From Linanthus parryae (lineage: Eukaryota; Streptophyta; Magnoliopsida; Ericales; Polemoniaceae): a stretch of 64,000 nt of DNA. The position numbers and the translations under genes are program-made. Below the pieces are notes generated by a model. The model ran no database searches. It was given only the letters and a program-made list of their open reading frames with translations, and was not told the origin of the DNA. The stretch lies in the NCBI GenBank assembly GCA_023055425.1, contig JALGPY010000006.1, positions 72,138,127 through 72,202,126 on the forward strand, written 5' to 3'. This document shows, one piece after another, positions 33,768-44,812 of this stretch. The first letter of the stretch is position 1, and each line of letters opens with the position of its first letter.

Positions 33768-34511
33768 CTTGTGTACCATATTTTTACTTAATCATGCACA
33801 TTTCAAGTTCAATTCCTCATAAGGGAAGAGACATCTACCCCACCATGAAAAAATCATTCTCGTTGGCGTGCTTGAAAAGAGTTTTCCAACTCTTGTTGCA
33901 CGGACCAGTACGATACCCTTCCACAACAAGCAATTTGTGTTAAGTCTACCACTTCTCTTTGTATGTTATAAATTAAAGACTACTAGCTCATATAACTGCC
34001 CACATACTGCTTACTTATCGATCCATCTATGTCTGTCAACATAGGTCTTTGTATTGAAATTTGAATTCCTCCTACTACAGTTTATGGGTTTTCAGTTTGT
34101 TCATTTCTCACGACTTTGACAGGTAATTTGGAATGTTCTGACATCGATCCAAGATATTTGATCCCAGAGAGAAAGACTATTTTTGTAAATAAAAGGGCTG
34201 TAAATTTTGAGAAATATATGGGCTACAATGGACTTTCCCTTGTTCGGTTAATCTCCTTTAGCCATAGGGGTGGTTTGATGTAATATCCAAACCACATGGT
34301 ACCTCCCTGGTAAATCCCCACAGGTCGTTTTTGTCATTTACCCATTTTTTGATTACAAAGACAACCACAACGGGGAGGACTGAGGAACCTTGCCTATATC
34401 TCAGTTTCTTCTTCATCTCTGCAATTGCAATTTAAAGTCGATTCGTTAAGTCTTGATTTTGAAAGGTTGTCTATTTGTGACCAATAGTCACCAATTTTGT
34501 TGATCTTATGG
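33768..34511. other. Intergenic segment without a recognised gene
   Basis: AT-rich with no supported ORF. The last part (about 34,478-34,511) is repeated near 36,963-37,010 with a few changes. Confidence 0.5.
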
Positions 34512-34519
34512 GTTTTGAT

Positions 34520-35406
34520 TAGAGCTGGCAAATTGAACCCGCACCCGCCAACCCGCCCGTTTCCGCGACATTTAAACGGGTTCGGGTCGAATTTGTTTTG
34601 TTAAATGAGTTAGGCGGGTGTGCCCACTTAACCCGGAAGAGTTCCACGGGTTACGCGGGTGCGCCGATCAACCCGTCTAAACCACTCCCGGATCAAAATT
34701 GTTGCTTGTTTGCCTCAAGGGGTCGAAGCTGGGTTCTACCAGTGAGAGCTCCGGAGGAGCTGATTGCTTGATCTGCGATTCGCCTGCTGCAAAGGCTTCA
34801 CAGGGGGGTTCCGTTGTACAGAACGCTGGAGAATGAGACAAAGAGACTCTTTGACGACGACGGGTTCGCCGACGGAGGGCAATTTTTTGGGAGCATAGGC
34901 ATCGGCTGCAATTGAGATGAGCATGATAATAAAGGTGGTGACGATCAGGGAGATCGCCAAAGTGAAGATGAGTTTATCAATGAGACTCATACTTTGAGAG
35001 AGAGAGATGGAGGCAGAGAATGACAGAGTATGCGGTGGGAGGAGGTGGAGGTGGAGGTGGAGGTGTAGGTGGGGTTTTCTTTTTATTCATAAAAAAATAG
35101 TGAATTTTTCTTTTTCAAAGATTTATTTTTAAGAAAATAATAATTTACAAAGGTGGACCCACGATCGAATTCTGCAGTGGAAAACAAGTTCCCTGTTCTT
35201 GTTTTGTCAAATTCAGCTCCCGTATTTAGTTGATAGTATACGGGTGGTAACGGGTCGTAAGTGGGTTAGCGGGTTACATTGACCCATTTATGACCCGTCC
35301 AAGGACACCCAAATGTTTAAACGGTTAGAACGGGTTTGACCCGTTTAAAAGTAAACCCATTTATAAACGGGTTGAACCCGCCCAACCCACCCGTTTGACA
35401 CCTCTA
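34520..35406. mobile_element. hAT-type non-autonomous transposon, 887 bp
   Basis: It has an exact 8-bp duplication gttttgat (34,512-34,519 and 35,407-35,414) and terminal repeats tagagctggcaaa / tttgacacctcta, a hAT layout. Subterminal regions are rich in aacccgcc/cgggtt motifs. There is no transposase. The interior carries an 84-codon minus-strand ORF and a ggaggt microsatellite (about 35,039-35,063). Confidence 0.88.
34736..34990 (-). CDS. Small ORF inside hAT element, possible captured gene fragment
   Basis: The 84-codon frame starts MSLIDKLIFTLAISLIVTTF. Its N-terminal 30 residues form one strong hydrophobic segment, followed by AADAYAPKKLPSVGEP and a basic, polar tail. A purine-rich gagagagaga tract lies just upstream on the coding strand, as in many plant leaders. 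It was not recognised. Its GC content and codon-like order differ from the AT-rich flanks, so it may be a host fragment carried by the transposon. It could also be non-coding. Confidence 0.35.
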   Translation of the reverse strand: MSLIDKLIFTLAISLIVTTFIIMLISIAADAYAPKKLPSVGEPVVVKESLCLILQRSVQRNPPVKPLQQANRRSSNQLLRSSHW

Positions 35407-35414
35407 GTTTTGAT

Positions 35415-35545
35415 TATTTCAATTCAGACTTTTACTAATGTTTCGTCAGCTGCAGAAACTAGAGAGAGCAACGCTGTATAGAGCGAACACGAACGAAAAC
35501 CCACATTGCTGGCCTGACTCTCTAATCTCAGATCAGTTCATCTGG
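35415..35545 (+). other. CNX7: Candidate 5' UTR exon of the CNX7 gene
   Basis: After the hAT element, the sequence near 35,460-35,545 looks like a plant leader (agagagagcaacgctg, many ct and ac runs) and ends at a strong donor site, catctg followed by gtaagttctctc. No ORF follows nearby. The coding exon at 42,235 is preceded by an acceptor. Joining the two would need a 6.7-kb intron. This is inference only; the leader could belong to another transcript. Confidence 0.35.
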
Positions 35546-37040
35546 TAAGTTCTCTCTTCATCTGACTTTTTTTCTGCTACCTCTCCTTTTCCATACCTGA
35601 CTGAGTTTGATCTTCTTGGGGTTTACCTTACTAGCTTGTGATGATGGAAATTCAACTTGACTGCAATGTTTGTAGGTTAGGGTTTTGAAATTGGGGGTTC
35701 TTGGTATCATGTGCATGCCGAGTTGAAAATTGGGGTTTATTTTATCAAAGGGTTTTATAGTGTTGTTTAATAATCGTATTTTTGGAATTAGGACTTTACA
35801 ATACTACTCTTACCTGAGAATTGGAAATTGTTCGCTCTTGGAATGTTGATTGACAGAGAGTGAAAAATGGGTTCTGATCTTTTGCCCATTTCGCAGTCCA
35901 TAGACAAAGGCCGATAGTTTAACGGCTTGAACCAGCACCCTAAACCTGAGAATGCTTAATTCTTACTTTCAATGCTCATGTGAATTCCACTCCTGTTTCG
36001 TTGTCCTGTAACAATTCATGAATTCAACAATGAATTTCTTGAACCGCACTTTAACAATGAATTCCTTCCGCTAGGTATTTAATCCAGAGGACATTGGAGA
36101 AATGGAATTCATCCAGTCGATAAAGAAATCCTTGATTACAAAGAATACAGTAACCCTGCTTAAAAATCCCCAATTTCACTGTATAGAAAACGCATTCATG
36201 AATACATAATTTCAGTATTTGGAAAAAATAAATCCAAACCTGGCAGGATGGTTGCTGCGTATGGTGCTACTGGTGGCGAGGTGTGGGTTAGATCTTTGTG
36301 CTGATTGAGGGAGGAGAGAATATCCCAGATCTGGAAAAACCTTAATTTCACTCTCTAGGAAATGCGTTCAAGAACAAATTCCAGAACCATCAAAACTTAT
36401 CATGGACACAAATTCATCAAGAGTAACAGGGAAAAGAAATCTAAACCTGGTGAGAGGAAATTCGACTGCTGATTTGGAGAGACCCGATAGATATAGCGGA
36501 ACACTCCGGTTACATACAGCGAGAGACAGACAGCATCAAATGGTTCAGAGTTCTTGAGTTCGCTGGTTGTGATTTGCTGTGTTTAGGCTTAGGGCGAGAG
36601 CAAGAGGGGGCGAGAAGCATCGGGAAGCAGCGAGAGCGAACCACATAGACTAAGAGGGACGGCGAATGAGAGAACTGGTCATGGCCTCTCTGTGCCAGCT
36701 TCAGATCGAATCGTAGAGAGAGACACCCGACAGGAAAGAGGATGGCAGGGAATTTTGAAAATTGTAAAACTTCTGTGTGCAACTGAGATGGGATAGGAAT
36801 TGTAGGCGAGATGTATGAGACCAGGTAAGAGATACACTATTTCCTTTTAGGGATAGTAAAAAGAGATGGTTGTAAGAGTTTGAATATGCTATTTGGTAGA
36901 TTTGGATGTTGTTTGGTAGTATGTGTCACATGTTTGGGATAGGCTATTCCTCATAGCTTAGATTTGTGATCAGTAGTCACCAATTTTATTTATCTTATGG
37001 CTTTGATTTCAATATAGAAATTGGTGATTTTCAAGAATCC
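35546..37040. other. Possible intron sequence with local duplications
   Basis: No gene is recognised. Two related blocks, each ending aaacctgg, occur near 36,120-36,245 and 36,330-36,450. The stretch 36,963-37,010 repeats 34,478-34,520 plus 35,415-35,430. A minus-strand ORF at 36,510-36,782 was not recognised. Confidence 0.4.
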
Positions 37041-37084
37041 TTTTTTCTTTTTTTTTTTTTTTTTTTTTGGGGGGGGGGGGGGGG
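37041..37084. repeat. T-rich tract followed by 16 G
   Basis: A T-rich tract of about 28 bases with one C runs into a 16-base G run. Read on the minus strand it is C16 then A-rich, at the 3' end of the LINE. Confidence 0.9.
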
Positions 37085-37837
37085 ATGAATTTTAGCATCT
37101 CATCATTCAGCAGGCTATCACAGCCAAAAAAGAGTACACAGTTAGAGGTTACAGTCCTCTAAGCAGGGATCAACCAGAGTAACAGCCAGCTAGGTTTACA
37201 ACAAGTAAAAGATGACCTTAACATTAACATTCTGCAGTCCTTAAGAATTGCCAAGATGTCATCAATAACCCCTGTTGCACCCGAGAATATCATAAAATTG
37301 TTCAACTTCATCTCTGCTGCTAAACACAAAGCCTTCTTAATGCACTTGCTTCGAGAATTCTTGAGGAACCTCTGTGATGGATAGGCTGTTGATATCTGCC
37401 CCCCGACTTCATTAGAGTCACTGAATAAGATAATTCCGTAACCCCCTTTCTCTGGAGAACTGTTACATACTGCATCAGTGAATATTTTACACTTGAAAGA
37501 GATGCCGTTTTCATCTGAATGCTCCTCTCCACCTGGTTCTGCGTTCTAACATAACCAGATATATCAAGAAACTCATAAAAACTGCTAATGGCTTCACATC
37601 AGATGTGCTCAGGTTTCCATTTGATCTTATGAGATAACCAATCGTTCCCGGATTTCCGTAACTCCCAGTAAAATTGCAAAAACGTGCCCAAAATGACAAC
37701 TTTTCCGTTTCCAATTTGGGCAAAAATCAGTGATTCTTAGCCACCATTCTCTCAATGAGAGATATTATCAGGAAGAAGGGAAACAAACCTCAGTGAAGAA
37801 ATCTTCCAGACTCTTTTTGCCACCATGCATGATCTAA

Positions 37838-38638
37838 GACCTCGTTTGGGTAGCAGCATAAGGGGCAGCATAGCATAACTTATGCTCCCTCTTTTTTATC
37901 CAGTGTTCGGGTGCCGGTATAAGGGGGAGCATAAGTTATACCCCTAACATAACTTTTTCAATTTTGTGAAGAAAAGTTATACCACCTCCCCCGAGTTATA
38001 AGGCTGGATAAGGGGAAGCATCATAACTCAATATTTTTTTTGACCAAAATACCCCCGTACCTTCACCCTAATTCCTACCCCTTATCCTCAAACCCTACAA
38101 CATCAATCCAAATTCTATCATTGTCGTCACCATCACCATCCGCCTGCCGCTAGTGCACCATCTTCTTTATCTCCTTCAACCTCCTACAAAACTACCATTC
38201 ACAACCACCATGAACAACCACCCTCTCCACCATTAATTCCAACAAAAATCACCATTTTGGATACGGAGCTCTCATGGATACGGAGCTTGCACGAGTTCAC
38301 CATCTTCCAATAATTTGGTTAATTAAGTTAAAAAACAATATATGTTCATTAATAATGTAGTTCATTAATTAAGTTTATCAAAATATGTTTAGTTAAATTG
38401 TGTGTTTTAATGCCAAATTATAATACGAACATCTACGAATTCAAAATCACGACAGTGCGGGGCAATGTGGTCATTTTCACATTAACCCTTCATCATATCC
38501 TGCATCTTATCCGACAGCACCCCAAACACAGACAGCCAACATACCTTATCAGGGCTTATCAGACATCATACTTATCTTGCTTCTTATCCCAGCATAAGAA
38601 TTATCCCTACATAACTTATCCGCTACCCAAACGAGGCC
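37838..38638. mobile_element. Tourist-like (PIF/Harbinger) non-autonomous transposon, 801 bp
   Basis: The terminal repeats are gacctcgtttgggtag and ctacccaaacgaggcc. The left flank is taa and the right flank aaa. The interrupted LINE frame (ECHV then DHAWWQK) suggests an original tta/taa target, in line with the 3-bp TWA duplication of this superfamily. The interior is AT-rich with ataagttat motifs and no transposase. It is homologous to the 29,782-31,085 copy. Confidence 0.8.
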
Positions 38639-39636
38639 AAAGACATGACATTCTGTCTCAAAATCCTCACCACAGCTAGGACACAAAGGATAAACAGAGG
38701 AAATACCTTTGGAAACAAGATCTGCAGAAGTAGGAATCGTGCCATTCCAAGCTCTCCACATAAACATTTTCACTTTTGGAGCTACTTTGATGCCACACAA
38801 TCTGTCACATACTGGTGCTTGCTCCAGACTACCAAAACCATCATCTTCTGCTTTTTCCTCCATTAAACTGTAAAGAGTCTTCACAGATAGATCCCCATTG
38901 CTTTGTAGCTCCAGATTCTTCTATCATAGCATCTTTCTGAACCTGGCGAGATGGATGAAATCAGTTCAGCATCATTCTTCTTAAAAAGATTCCTCACAAG
39001 AGTCACTTTCCAGCTTCTAGATGAGTTATCAATCAGTTCACACACCTTTGTGGCTGAATGCATACTGCTAGTACTCTTCTTGACATAGAGATTTCCATTA
39101 TCACTTGGCACTTGGCAGCCAGGGGTCATTCCGGATATTGATCATTTACTGTTTCCTGTATTCCTCATCCATCCATAGATACTCCTTCCTTCAAGAAGAA
39201 TTCTTTTAAGTCCAAAAGCATCCATGTTTGGCTTCAGCCTGCCAAAAAGTGGAATTAGGAACACTTTTCTTTGAAAAGTGAGGTTCCCTCATCGACTGAT
39301 CTCCAAGCTTGTTTGGCTAGGAGGGCAAGATTACAGCAAATGAAAATCCTCAATACCCAGGACACCATAATTTTTATCTTTACACTAGAATTTCCATCTT
39401 GTCCAGTGCCTCAAAAGTGCAGCTCTTCCATCAGAAGTTTGCAAAGAGAGATGACATGTCATGACTTGAAACTTTTTGGAGAAGAAAGCAAGAAAAGAAG
39501 TTGAAGGGCTGAGAGTACTGCATTTATAAGGACTTCTTTACCTGCATGACTTAGTAGAGATACCTTCCATCTGAGAATCTATCCAGATTTCTTTGCTTGG
39601 ATTTTTTTGGAAGTCTGAGTTTTCTCTGAACACACA

Positions 39637-39665
39637 CCCCCCCCCCCCCCCCCCCCCCCCCCCCC
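39637..39665. repeat. 29-base C homopolymer
   Basis: A perfect run of 29 C after cacaca. It lies inside the LINE pseudogene between RT and zinc regions. Runs of this length are unstable and are also frequent assembly errors. Confidence 0.9.
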
Positions 39666-40090
39666 AGTTATGGCTGGGATTCCCAAATACCTGCTATCTT
39701 TAAATTTTTACTGATTCTCAGGAATAGCTGTTGGAAGTCTTTGAGTTGCTTTCTAGTATTTGGACTGCAGAAGACTTGAGATTTCTCCTTGTTAATTGAT
39801 TGGCCTGATGCTTCCTCATATAGGTTCAAAACTTTATTGACAGCACTGCACTCATGCACTGTGGCATTGCAAAATAAGATTGAGCCATCAGCGAATAATA
39901 AATGATTAATTGAGGGACAGCTTCTGCTTCTAGTGATCTTATTTTCTGATAACCATTTGTTTTGTTCAAAATGCTTAAGAGTAGCAGTGAAACGTAATAT
40001 GGTTAAATTAGTTATTTTTCCAGTCACGTTTTTTTTGTGTGTAGTTTTCTGGCAAAGATTTGGGGATTGGATTTTTTTTTTTTTTTTCAT

Positions 40091-41194
40091 TGGTGATGTG
40101 ATTCATGCTTAGAAAATTGGAGATTTTTATTCTCTATGACTGCATAATTTTCATTAAGAGTTGCTTCAGAGAAAGGAAATTGTTAAGTAGATTGCAGAAC
40201 CAGTTGAGTGATACACGGTGAATAATATTTTGATAGTTAATGACAGAAGAGATATATTTGAATAAAGTTATCATGAAATTATCACGCTGAACTTTCAAAT
40301 AATTCGGCCTCGTTGTGTGGCCTTTTTTGCCACCGGAAAAAGACCTTGATAGAGAATCACCTTGCGAAGGATGCCGGAATAGAAGACTCAGAAATGGCAG
40401 ATGCGAGCGTTTGCCTCATCGACGAATGCCTTTAAGCCACTTTGAACCTATCCGATGAGTCCTGAACGATTAGAAAGCAAAAACCAGATGACATGGACCG
40501 GGCCGTTCCTTTTCTACCCCAAAACGGTACGTATTGTACCGTCCCAGACTACGATTCGGCTGTTTCGACCCGACTCGGCCTATATCAAGCTGTTCCGGAT
40601 CACCCCACTCACTGTTTCACTGACACTAGTTTTAAAACAAAATATAAAAACAAAGAAGGCTTAAAGCTGGCTAAGATGTCACCACTCATCAGCCAACTTT
40701 TTGTCCTTTATCAGAAGGTAGTGCAGGAACTCCCACGTGGGAATAACGCTTCTTATCTCATTAAGCCTTCTCTGGTCCCAAATTACTACTAATTTAAAGA
40801 CCAATCTATGGTTTTTTAGGGTATCCTATGTTATTTGAAGTGTATTTGTACACATATACTCTTTAATCTTTAATTAACTACTACATAACTCTGTATATTT
40901 AAATAAAAATAATAATTAAAAGAATGGTAAATTTGGAACGGATTGCCGTTTTGTTCGGATTCTGGATCGTTAGGATCCCGGATCGTTCCGTCCCAATGAA
41001 ACAAAACAGAATGGTGTCCGGAATGGATTTAACAACTATGGTATAAAGATTATTTTGTAGATTTAATAATCTCTTATATCTAACTTACAAGTACTTGTGT
41101 GATGATACAATTGGCGAGATATTCTAATTGTAACTTAGTTGTGTGCGGCTGTGCCTGGGCTGCTTGTGAATTCTTGTTCCGCCACTGCTTTCAA
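40091..41194. other. Non-coding stretch, possible intron of CNX7
   Basis: No gene is recognised. The part 40,490-41,040 is enriched in ccg/cgg words (accgggccgttcc near 40,498; cccggatcgttccgtccc near 40,977), which suggests a degraded transposon. No clear terminal repeat could be aligned. Confidence 0.4.
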
Positions 41195-41864
41195 CCTAAG
41201 AAGCAAGGGTACGGATATAGGTATTGGATACGATACAAAAAACAGACACAAGATACGTTATTTTCTAAAAAATTGAGGATGGCACGGATACGTCAACATT
41301 ATTATTATCTTTTTATGTACATTTGGATTTTTATACTACGAGATATGACAAAATATTGGTTCCAACTTCTTTATATTTATAGCTTAAATATCACGGAAAG
41401 CATATATTATATATGAGAAGAGAAAGAGGAGTAGCTTAGGTGGGTTCGCGTTTGACGAGTTGTGTCTGGGAATAGTCTTGAAGTTGTCGCATGTGAGAAC
41501 TTAAAACCTCGCTTGAACTTTTCGTTCAAAGGGTCCTTTTCATATATTGAGCCATCAATTAATCAAATATATTTTATCTACTATAGCTTAGTAATATGTT
41601 AACCAATTTAAAGCTCAAATATCTCATAATACAACCCGTGCGCAAGTCTAATAAACAGTAAGGGGCAATTGTCGTCTCTCATTAAGTGTCCCTAAAGTGT
41701 CCCTCAAGTGTCGTCCAAGTGTCCAGTCTAATAAAATTCTCTAAAATACTCGGGCACGCCAGCCACAGTGTCTGACACGTATTGTGAAGAATCGTACGAG
41801 TGTCCGAGTATCCCAAGTGTCCGACACGGATACGGCTCCTGTTTTGGAGTGTCCATGCTTCCTA
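41195..41864. mobile_element. MITE-like repeat with gtgtcc/ggatac-rich ends
   Basis: The left end ctaagaagcaagggtacgg and the reverse complement of the right end, ctaggaagcatggacac, form an imperfect inverted repeat. Both flanks contain ttcaac. The ends are full of ggatac and gtgtcc words, typical of a dispersed plant repeat. The interior is AT-rich and has no ORF. Confidence 0.5.
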
Positions 41865-42234
41865 GCTTCTTCAACGTCCATGACAATGGGTAATAAGCTG
41901 TCGCCTTAAGACAAATCTTCATTGCTTAGATGATGGCGATAATACCACAATTTAGTGCAATTAGATTTGGTGGCATGCTATGCGTTGTTGCATACCAAGT
42001 TAGATCCCGGATCTGTAGTGTTGCCATCTTCATTTTATGCAATTATCTTTTGCTTCTACTTTATATTTACCCAGCGTACAATTTGCGTTAATGAACTAAA
42101 CACTGGGCTTCAACCTGTCCTTGAGATGTGAATGAAATTGCCTCGTGGTCTTTGTTTGTGGTGAAAAATCTACAAAATCTCACACTGAACATGTTTTGTA
42201 TTTGTCTCAGAATCAGTAAGAAGGCTGTCCAACA

Positions 42235-42531
42235 ATGGTTGACCTGACAGCGGATGAAGTACATAAGGGAGATAAATTGCCCTTGATCGTGATAAAGGTG
42301 TTGTTCTTTGCTCGAGCTAGAGATCTAACTGGCTTGAATGATTTCTCATTGGAGGTGTCATCTGGTAGTACAGCCAGTGACTGCTTGAAGAAGCTTTTCG
42401 CCAAGTTTCCAAGCCTGGAAGAGATAAGTGGGTGCATGGTTCTGGCTCTGAATGAGGAATACAAACCAGAAAGCACACTAGTTAAAGATCGAGACGAACT
42501 GGCTATCATACCTCCCATAAGTGGAGGCTAA
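42235..42531 (+). CDS. CNX7: Molybdopterin synthase sulfur-carrier (small) subunit, MOCS2A/MoaD type
   Basis: A complete 98-residue ubiquitin-fold protein, the usual length for plant CNX7. The body has [16 protein letters not shown] (strand 1 and the MoaD-type R-A/R-D/E-L start), [17 protein letters not shown] and [12 protein letters not shown], and ends [12 protein letters not shown]. The C-terminal Gly-Gly is the hallmark: the last Gly is made into a thiocarboxylate by the CNX5-type sulfurase, and the large subunit CNX6 then uses it to put two sulfurs onto precursor Z, giving molybdopterin in the cytosol. The ATG follows a splice-acceptor-like tatttgtctcag 24 bases upstream, so the coding part is one exon and the leader probably lies upstream beyond an intron. 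The frame is intact in a region otherwise full of pseudogenes, so it is likely a working gene. Confidence 0.95.
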   Translation: MVDLTADEVHKGDKLPLIVIKVLFFARARDLTGLNDFSLEVSSGSTASDCLKKLFAKFPSLEEISGCMVLALNEEYKPESTLVKDRDELAIIPPISGG

Positions 42532-43169
42532 GTATATATCTCCTCTATGGGCCCTTCCGTCTTTCACATCCACTGCTTTCTGAATCTTCCCTTGGCATCG
42601 TTTTCACATATGAATGGTAACCTATGTATGGTTTGTACACGAGTGCTTTTGTTTTCTGATATACCTAATAAGTACTCGTTTATAGATTCGCCTGTCTTCG
42701 AAGTTCTGTTTTAGTGGAGGGGCCAGAGTAAACCTTTGAAACTGTTGTTTTTATAGAAAATATCTCTGCAACTTGAATAAGTGAAGGAGTGTTTCCTTCT
42801 GGTTCAGTGTTCTATGAAACAATGATAGATACTATGGAACAATATGAAGTCTTTTTTTTTTTTCTTTGAAAGATATGAACTCTGTTTTTCAAATTATTAC
42901 CTGGCTTCAAACGCCTTGTGTGGGATAAGTATGAAACTTTTTAAACGAGCTCTTTACACTTTACACTAAATCTGGAAGTCATGTGAGAAGAGAAATAAGA
43001 TAATTTATGTGAGAAAAGAAATGATAAAAGACGGATAAGAAAAGATGATACGTTCTCATCTCCCATTTTATGATTAGCATATTAATATAAAGGAATAAAA
43101 AACATCTCAAGAGATTTTACCAAAACAACATTTATTAACATTATGACGTGGCAATGTTTTATGTTTTCA
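42532..43169 (+). other. 3' UTR and downstream spacer of CNX7
   Basis: No ORF of interest. The T-rich sequence with aataagt and aataaga-like hexamers (about 42,667 and 42,775) may hold the poly(A) site. Confidence 0.4.
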
Positions 43170-43731
43170 CTCCCTATGTTCCAAATTGTTTCTCTTTTCA
43201 CACATATTAAAGTAGTGAAAAAGATGCTAAAAATATTATGCATTATAAAAACTCGTTGATTGTCCGTGTCCGAGGACACTATCCCAACCAAAAAATCTAA
43301 AAAAAATATAAGACACAGGATGAAAATATGTATCCACACATATGCTTGCTGAAATATCAACTCTTGCAAAAGAGAAAAATGAGGAATGTTAGTTTACTCA
43401 ACCATTATAAAAATGGGGGAAGTTAAAGATGTGTAGAAGAAATGGGAAGAAGTTACAAAAGTGGTGGATGGTATGTGAGATCTAAGGGTTGGAGTTGTTT
43501 TAATCTAACGGCTGAAAAAAAGTCAACATTTCTTTTTTATAGAATAGATGCCCTCATATTTAGTGGTGGTATACATATCATATGGGACCGCATAAGAAGA
43601 ATATAAACAAATAGTTAACGAAAGATAAGATTGGAAAAAATACTAGTAAAATGTGTTGTATTCTCAAATGAGACACAATTTTTGGGACAAACTAATATGA
43701 TAACAAGACAAACGATTTGGGACGGAGAGAG
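43170..43731. mobile_element. Stowaway-like MITE, about 560 bp
   Basis: The left end ctccctatgttccaaattgt and the right end acgatttgggacggagagag are inverted versions of a ctccctccgtcccaaat-type terminus, as in Tc1/mariner Stowaway elements. The right flank is ta; the left flank is ca. The interior is AT-rich with no transposase. Confidence 0.65.
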
Positions 43732-43751
43732 TAGTCACAACGAAAATAGTA

Positions 43752-44006
43752 CCACTCCGTTTCTTTTCTTCCTTTCCCATTTGACTTTTTCACTCGTAGT
43801 TGGGTCACTTTGACCTGACAATTTAGGAAAAACGATATAATTTTTTGATAAATTTTCCATGGCATTGTAGAGTAACACTTATTCTACAACACCGTGAAAG
43901 AATTGTTGAAAAATTGCTTCGTTTTGCTATCCAAATCACCGGGTCAAAGTGACCCAGTGAATAGTGGTAAAAATCAAAAGGGGAAGGAAGAGAAGAAACG
44001 GAGTGG
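43752..44006. mobile_element. MITE, 255 bp, with long terminal inverted repeats
   Basis: The ends ccactccgtttcttttctt and its exact complement aagaaaagaaacggagtgg-type right end (gaagaaacggagtgg) are flanked by ta on both sides (43,750-43,751 and 44,007-44,008), the TA duplication of the Tc1/mariner group. The interior (ttctacaacaccgtgaaag, ccaaatcaccgggtcaaa) is related to that of the MITE at 47,087-47,330. Confidence 0.8.
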
Positions 44007-44159
44007 TAATGCTCTTCTAGTTTCTTTTCTCACCAGATCTCACCACTTTTGGTGAGATCGAAGAATTGGATTATGTGAGATTTCTTTTTCTCATACTTTC
44101 TCACATATTCTCACCTAAACGCCAATGAGAAAATGTTCTCTCACTAATTCTTTTATTTT

Positions 44160-44812
44160 CACACCAAATCATGTAATTCAAACATAGTCCAGCAGGTGTC
44201 ACATCAAGCACCTGCCGGGACTTCAACTGGAACACCCAGAGGTGGAACAGAAGTCAAAGGAGCCACATCAAGCACCTGCTGGACATCGGAGCATGCTGCA
44301 AACTGATCACAAGGCTTGTTCCAAGGGGCACCATCAACCAAAGCAATCTTTAACCATAGCTGTTAAATATCTGATCCCCATTGGTTGTGAGCCCCATTGG
44401 TTGTGAGCTGGGTTTGCTCCCTGCTGAAGGTGGTGTTCCTCTTGTGATTTCTGAAGGTGCTGAAGGTGGTGTTCCTCCTAGCTCAGGCCCCCCTCCCTCT
44501 GGTGCAGTTTGTGTTGATGCCCTCCCTCCTTTGCCTCCAAGCTTGGTGCCCTCTGATGCTATCATTCCCTACATTATGGAGTAGATATTTGGTTCTAATC
44601 TTTCAGTTCTGTTTTAGTTGGTTTCAACTAGTATTTTGTACTGTTCTGTGACTATTAGGTAGCTTTTGGTTGCTCTTAGTTGAAGAGCTAGTCCCCTTGG
44701 TATGTAGGTTTTGTTCTTCCATCTCATGAACTTTGATTGTATATTATCTTTTGCTATCTATGCTAGTCTTCATGTTCTTAAAAAAAATTAAAAAAAAAAT
44801 AAAATAAAAAAA
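44160..44812 (+). mobile_element. Possible 3' end fragment of a non-LTR element, with poly(A)
   Basis: A plus-strand block ends in an A-rich tail (44,780-44,812) after a T-rich stretch (tattatcttttgctatctat). A short frame at 44,381-44,584 is Pro/Gly-rich (GGVPPSSGPPPSGAVC). Two small tandem duplications occur: ccccattggttgtgagc (44,376 and 44,393) and tgctgaaggtggtgttcctc (about 44,423 and 44,459). No RT domain is present, so the class is only inferred from the tail. Confidence 0.4.

Larger units (their letters stand above)
37041..40090 (-). pseudogene. LINE retrotransposon 3' half, minus strand
   Basis: Minus-strand order: reverse transcriptase late part (39,950-39,750: SINHLLFADGSILFCNA, VLNLYEEASGQSINKEKSQ), a degenerate connection (about 39,130-38,885) and the zinc-binding RT part (38,884-38,640: VAPKVKMFMWRAWNGTIPTS, then GISSVYPLCPSCGEDFETE). 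RNase H-like remnants lie at 37,723-37,320. The plus-strand T run at 37,041-37,068 is the minus-strand poly(A) end. A Tourist-like element splits the zinc region at 37,838-38,638. A 29-base C run lies at 37 kb distance from the left edge plus about 2.6 kb (39,637-39,665). Confidence 0.82.

Noticed and set aside
36510..36782. 90-codon minus-strand ORF
   Set aside because: Low similarity to any known domain and embedded in a repeat-rich candidate intron.
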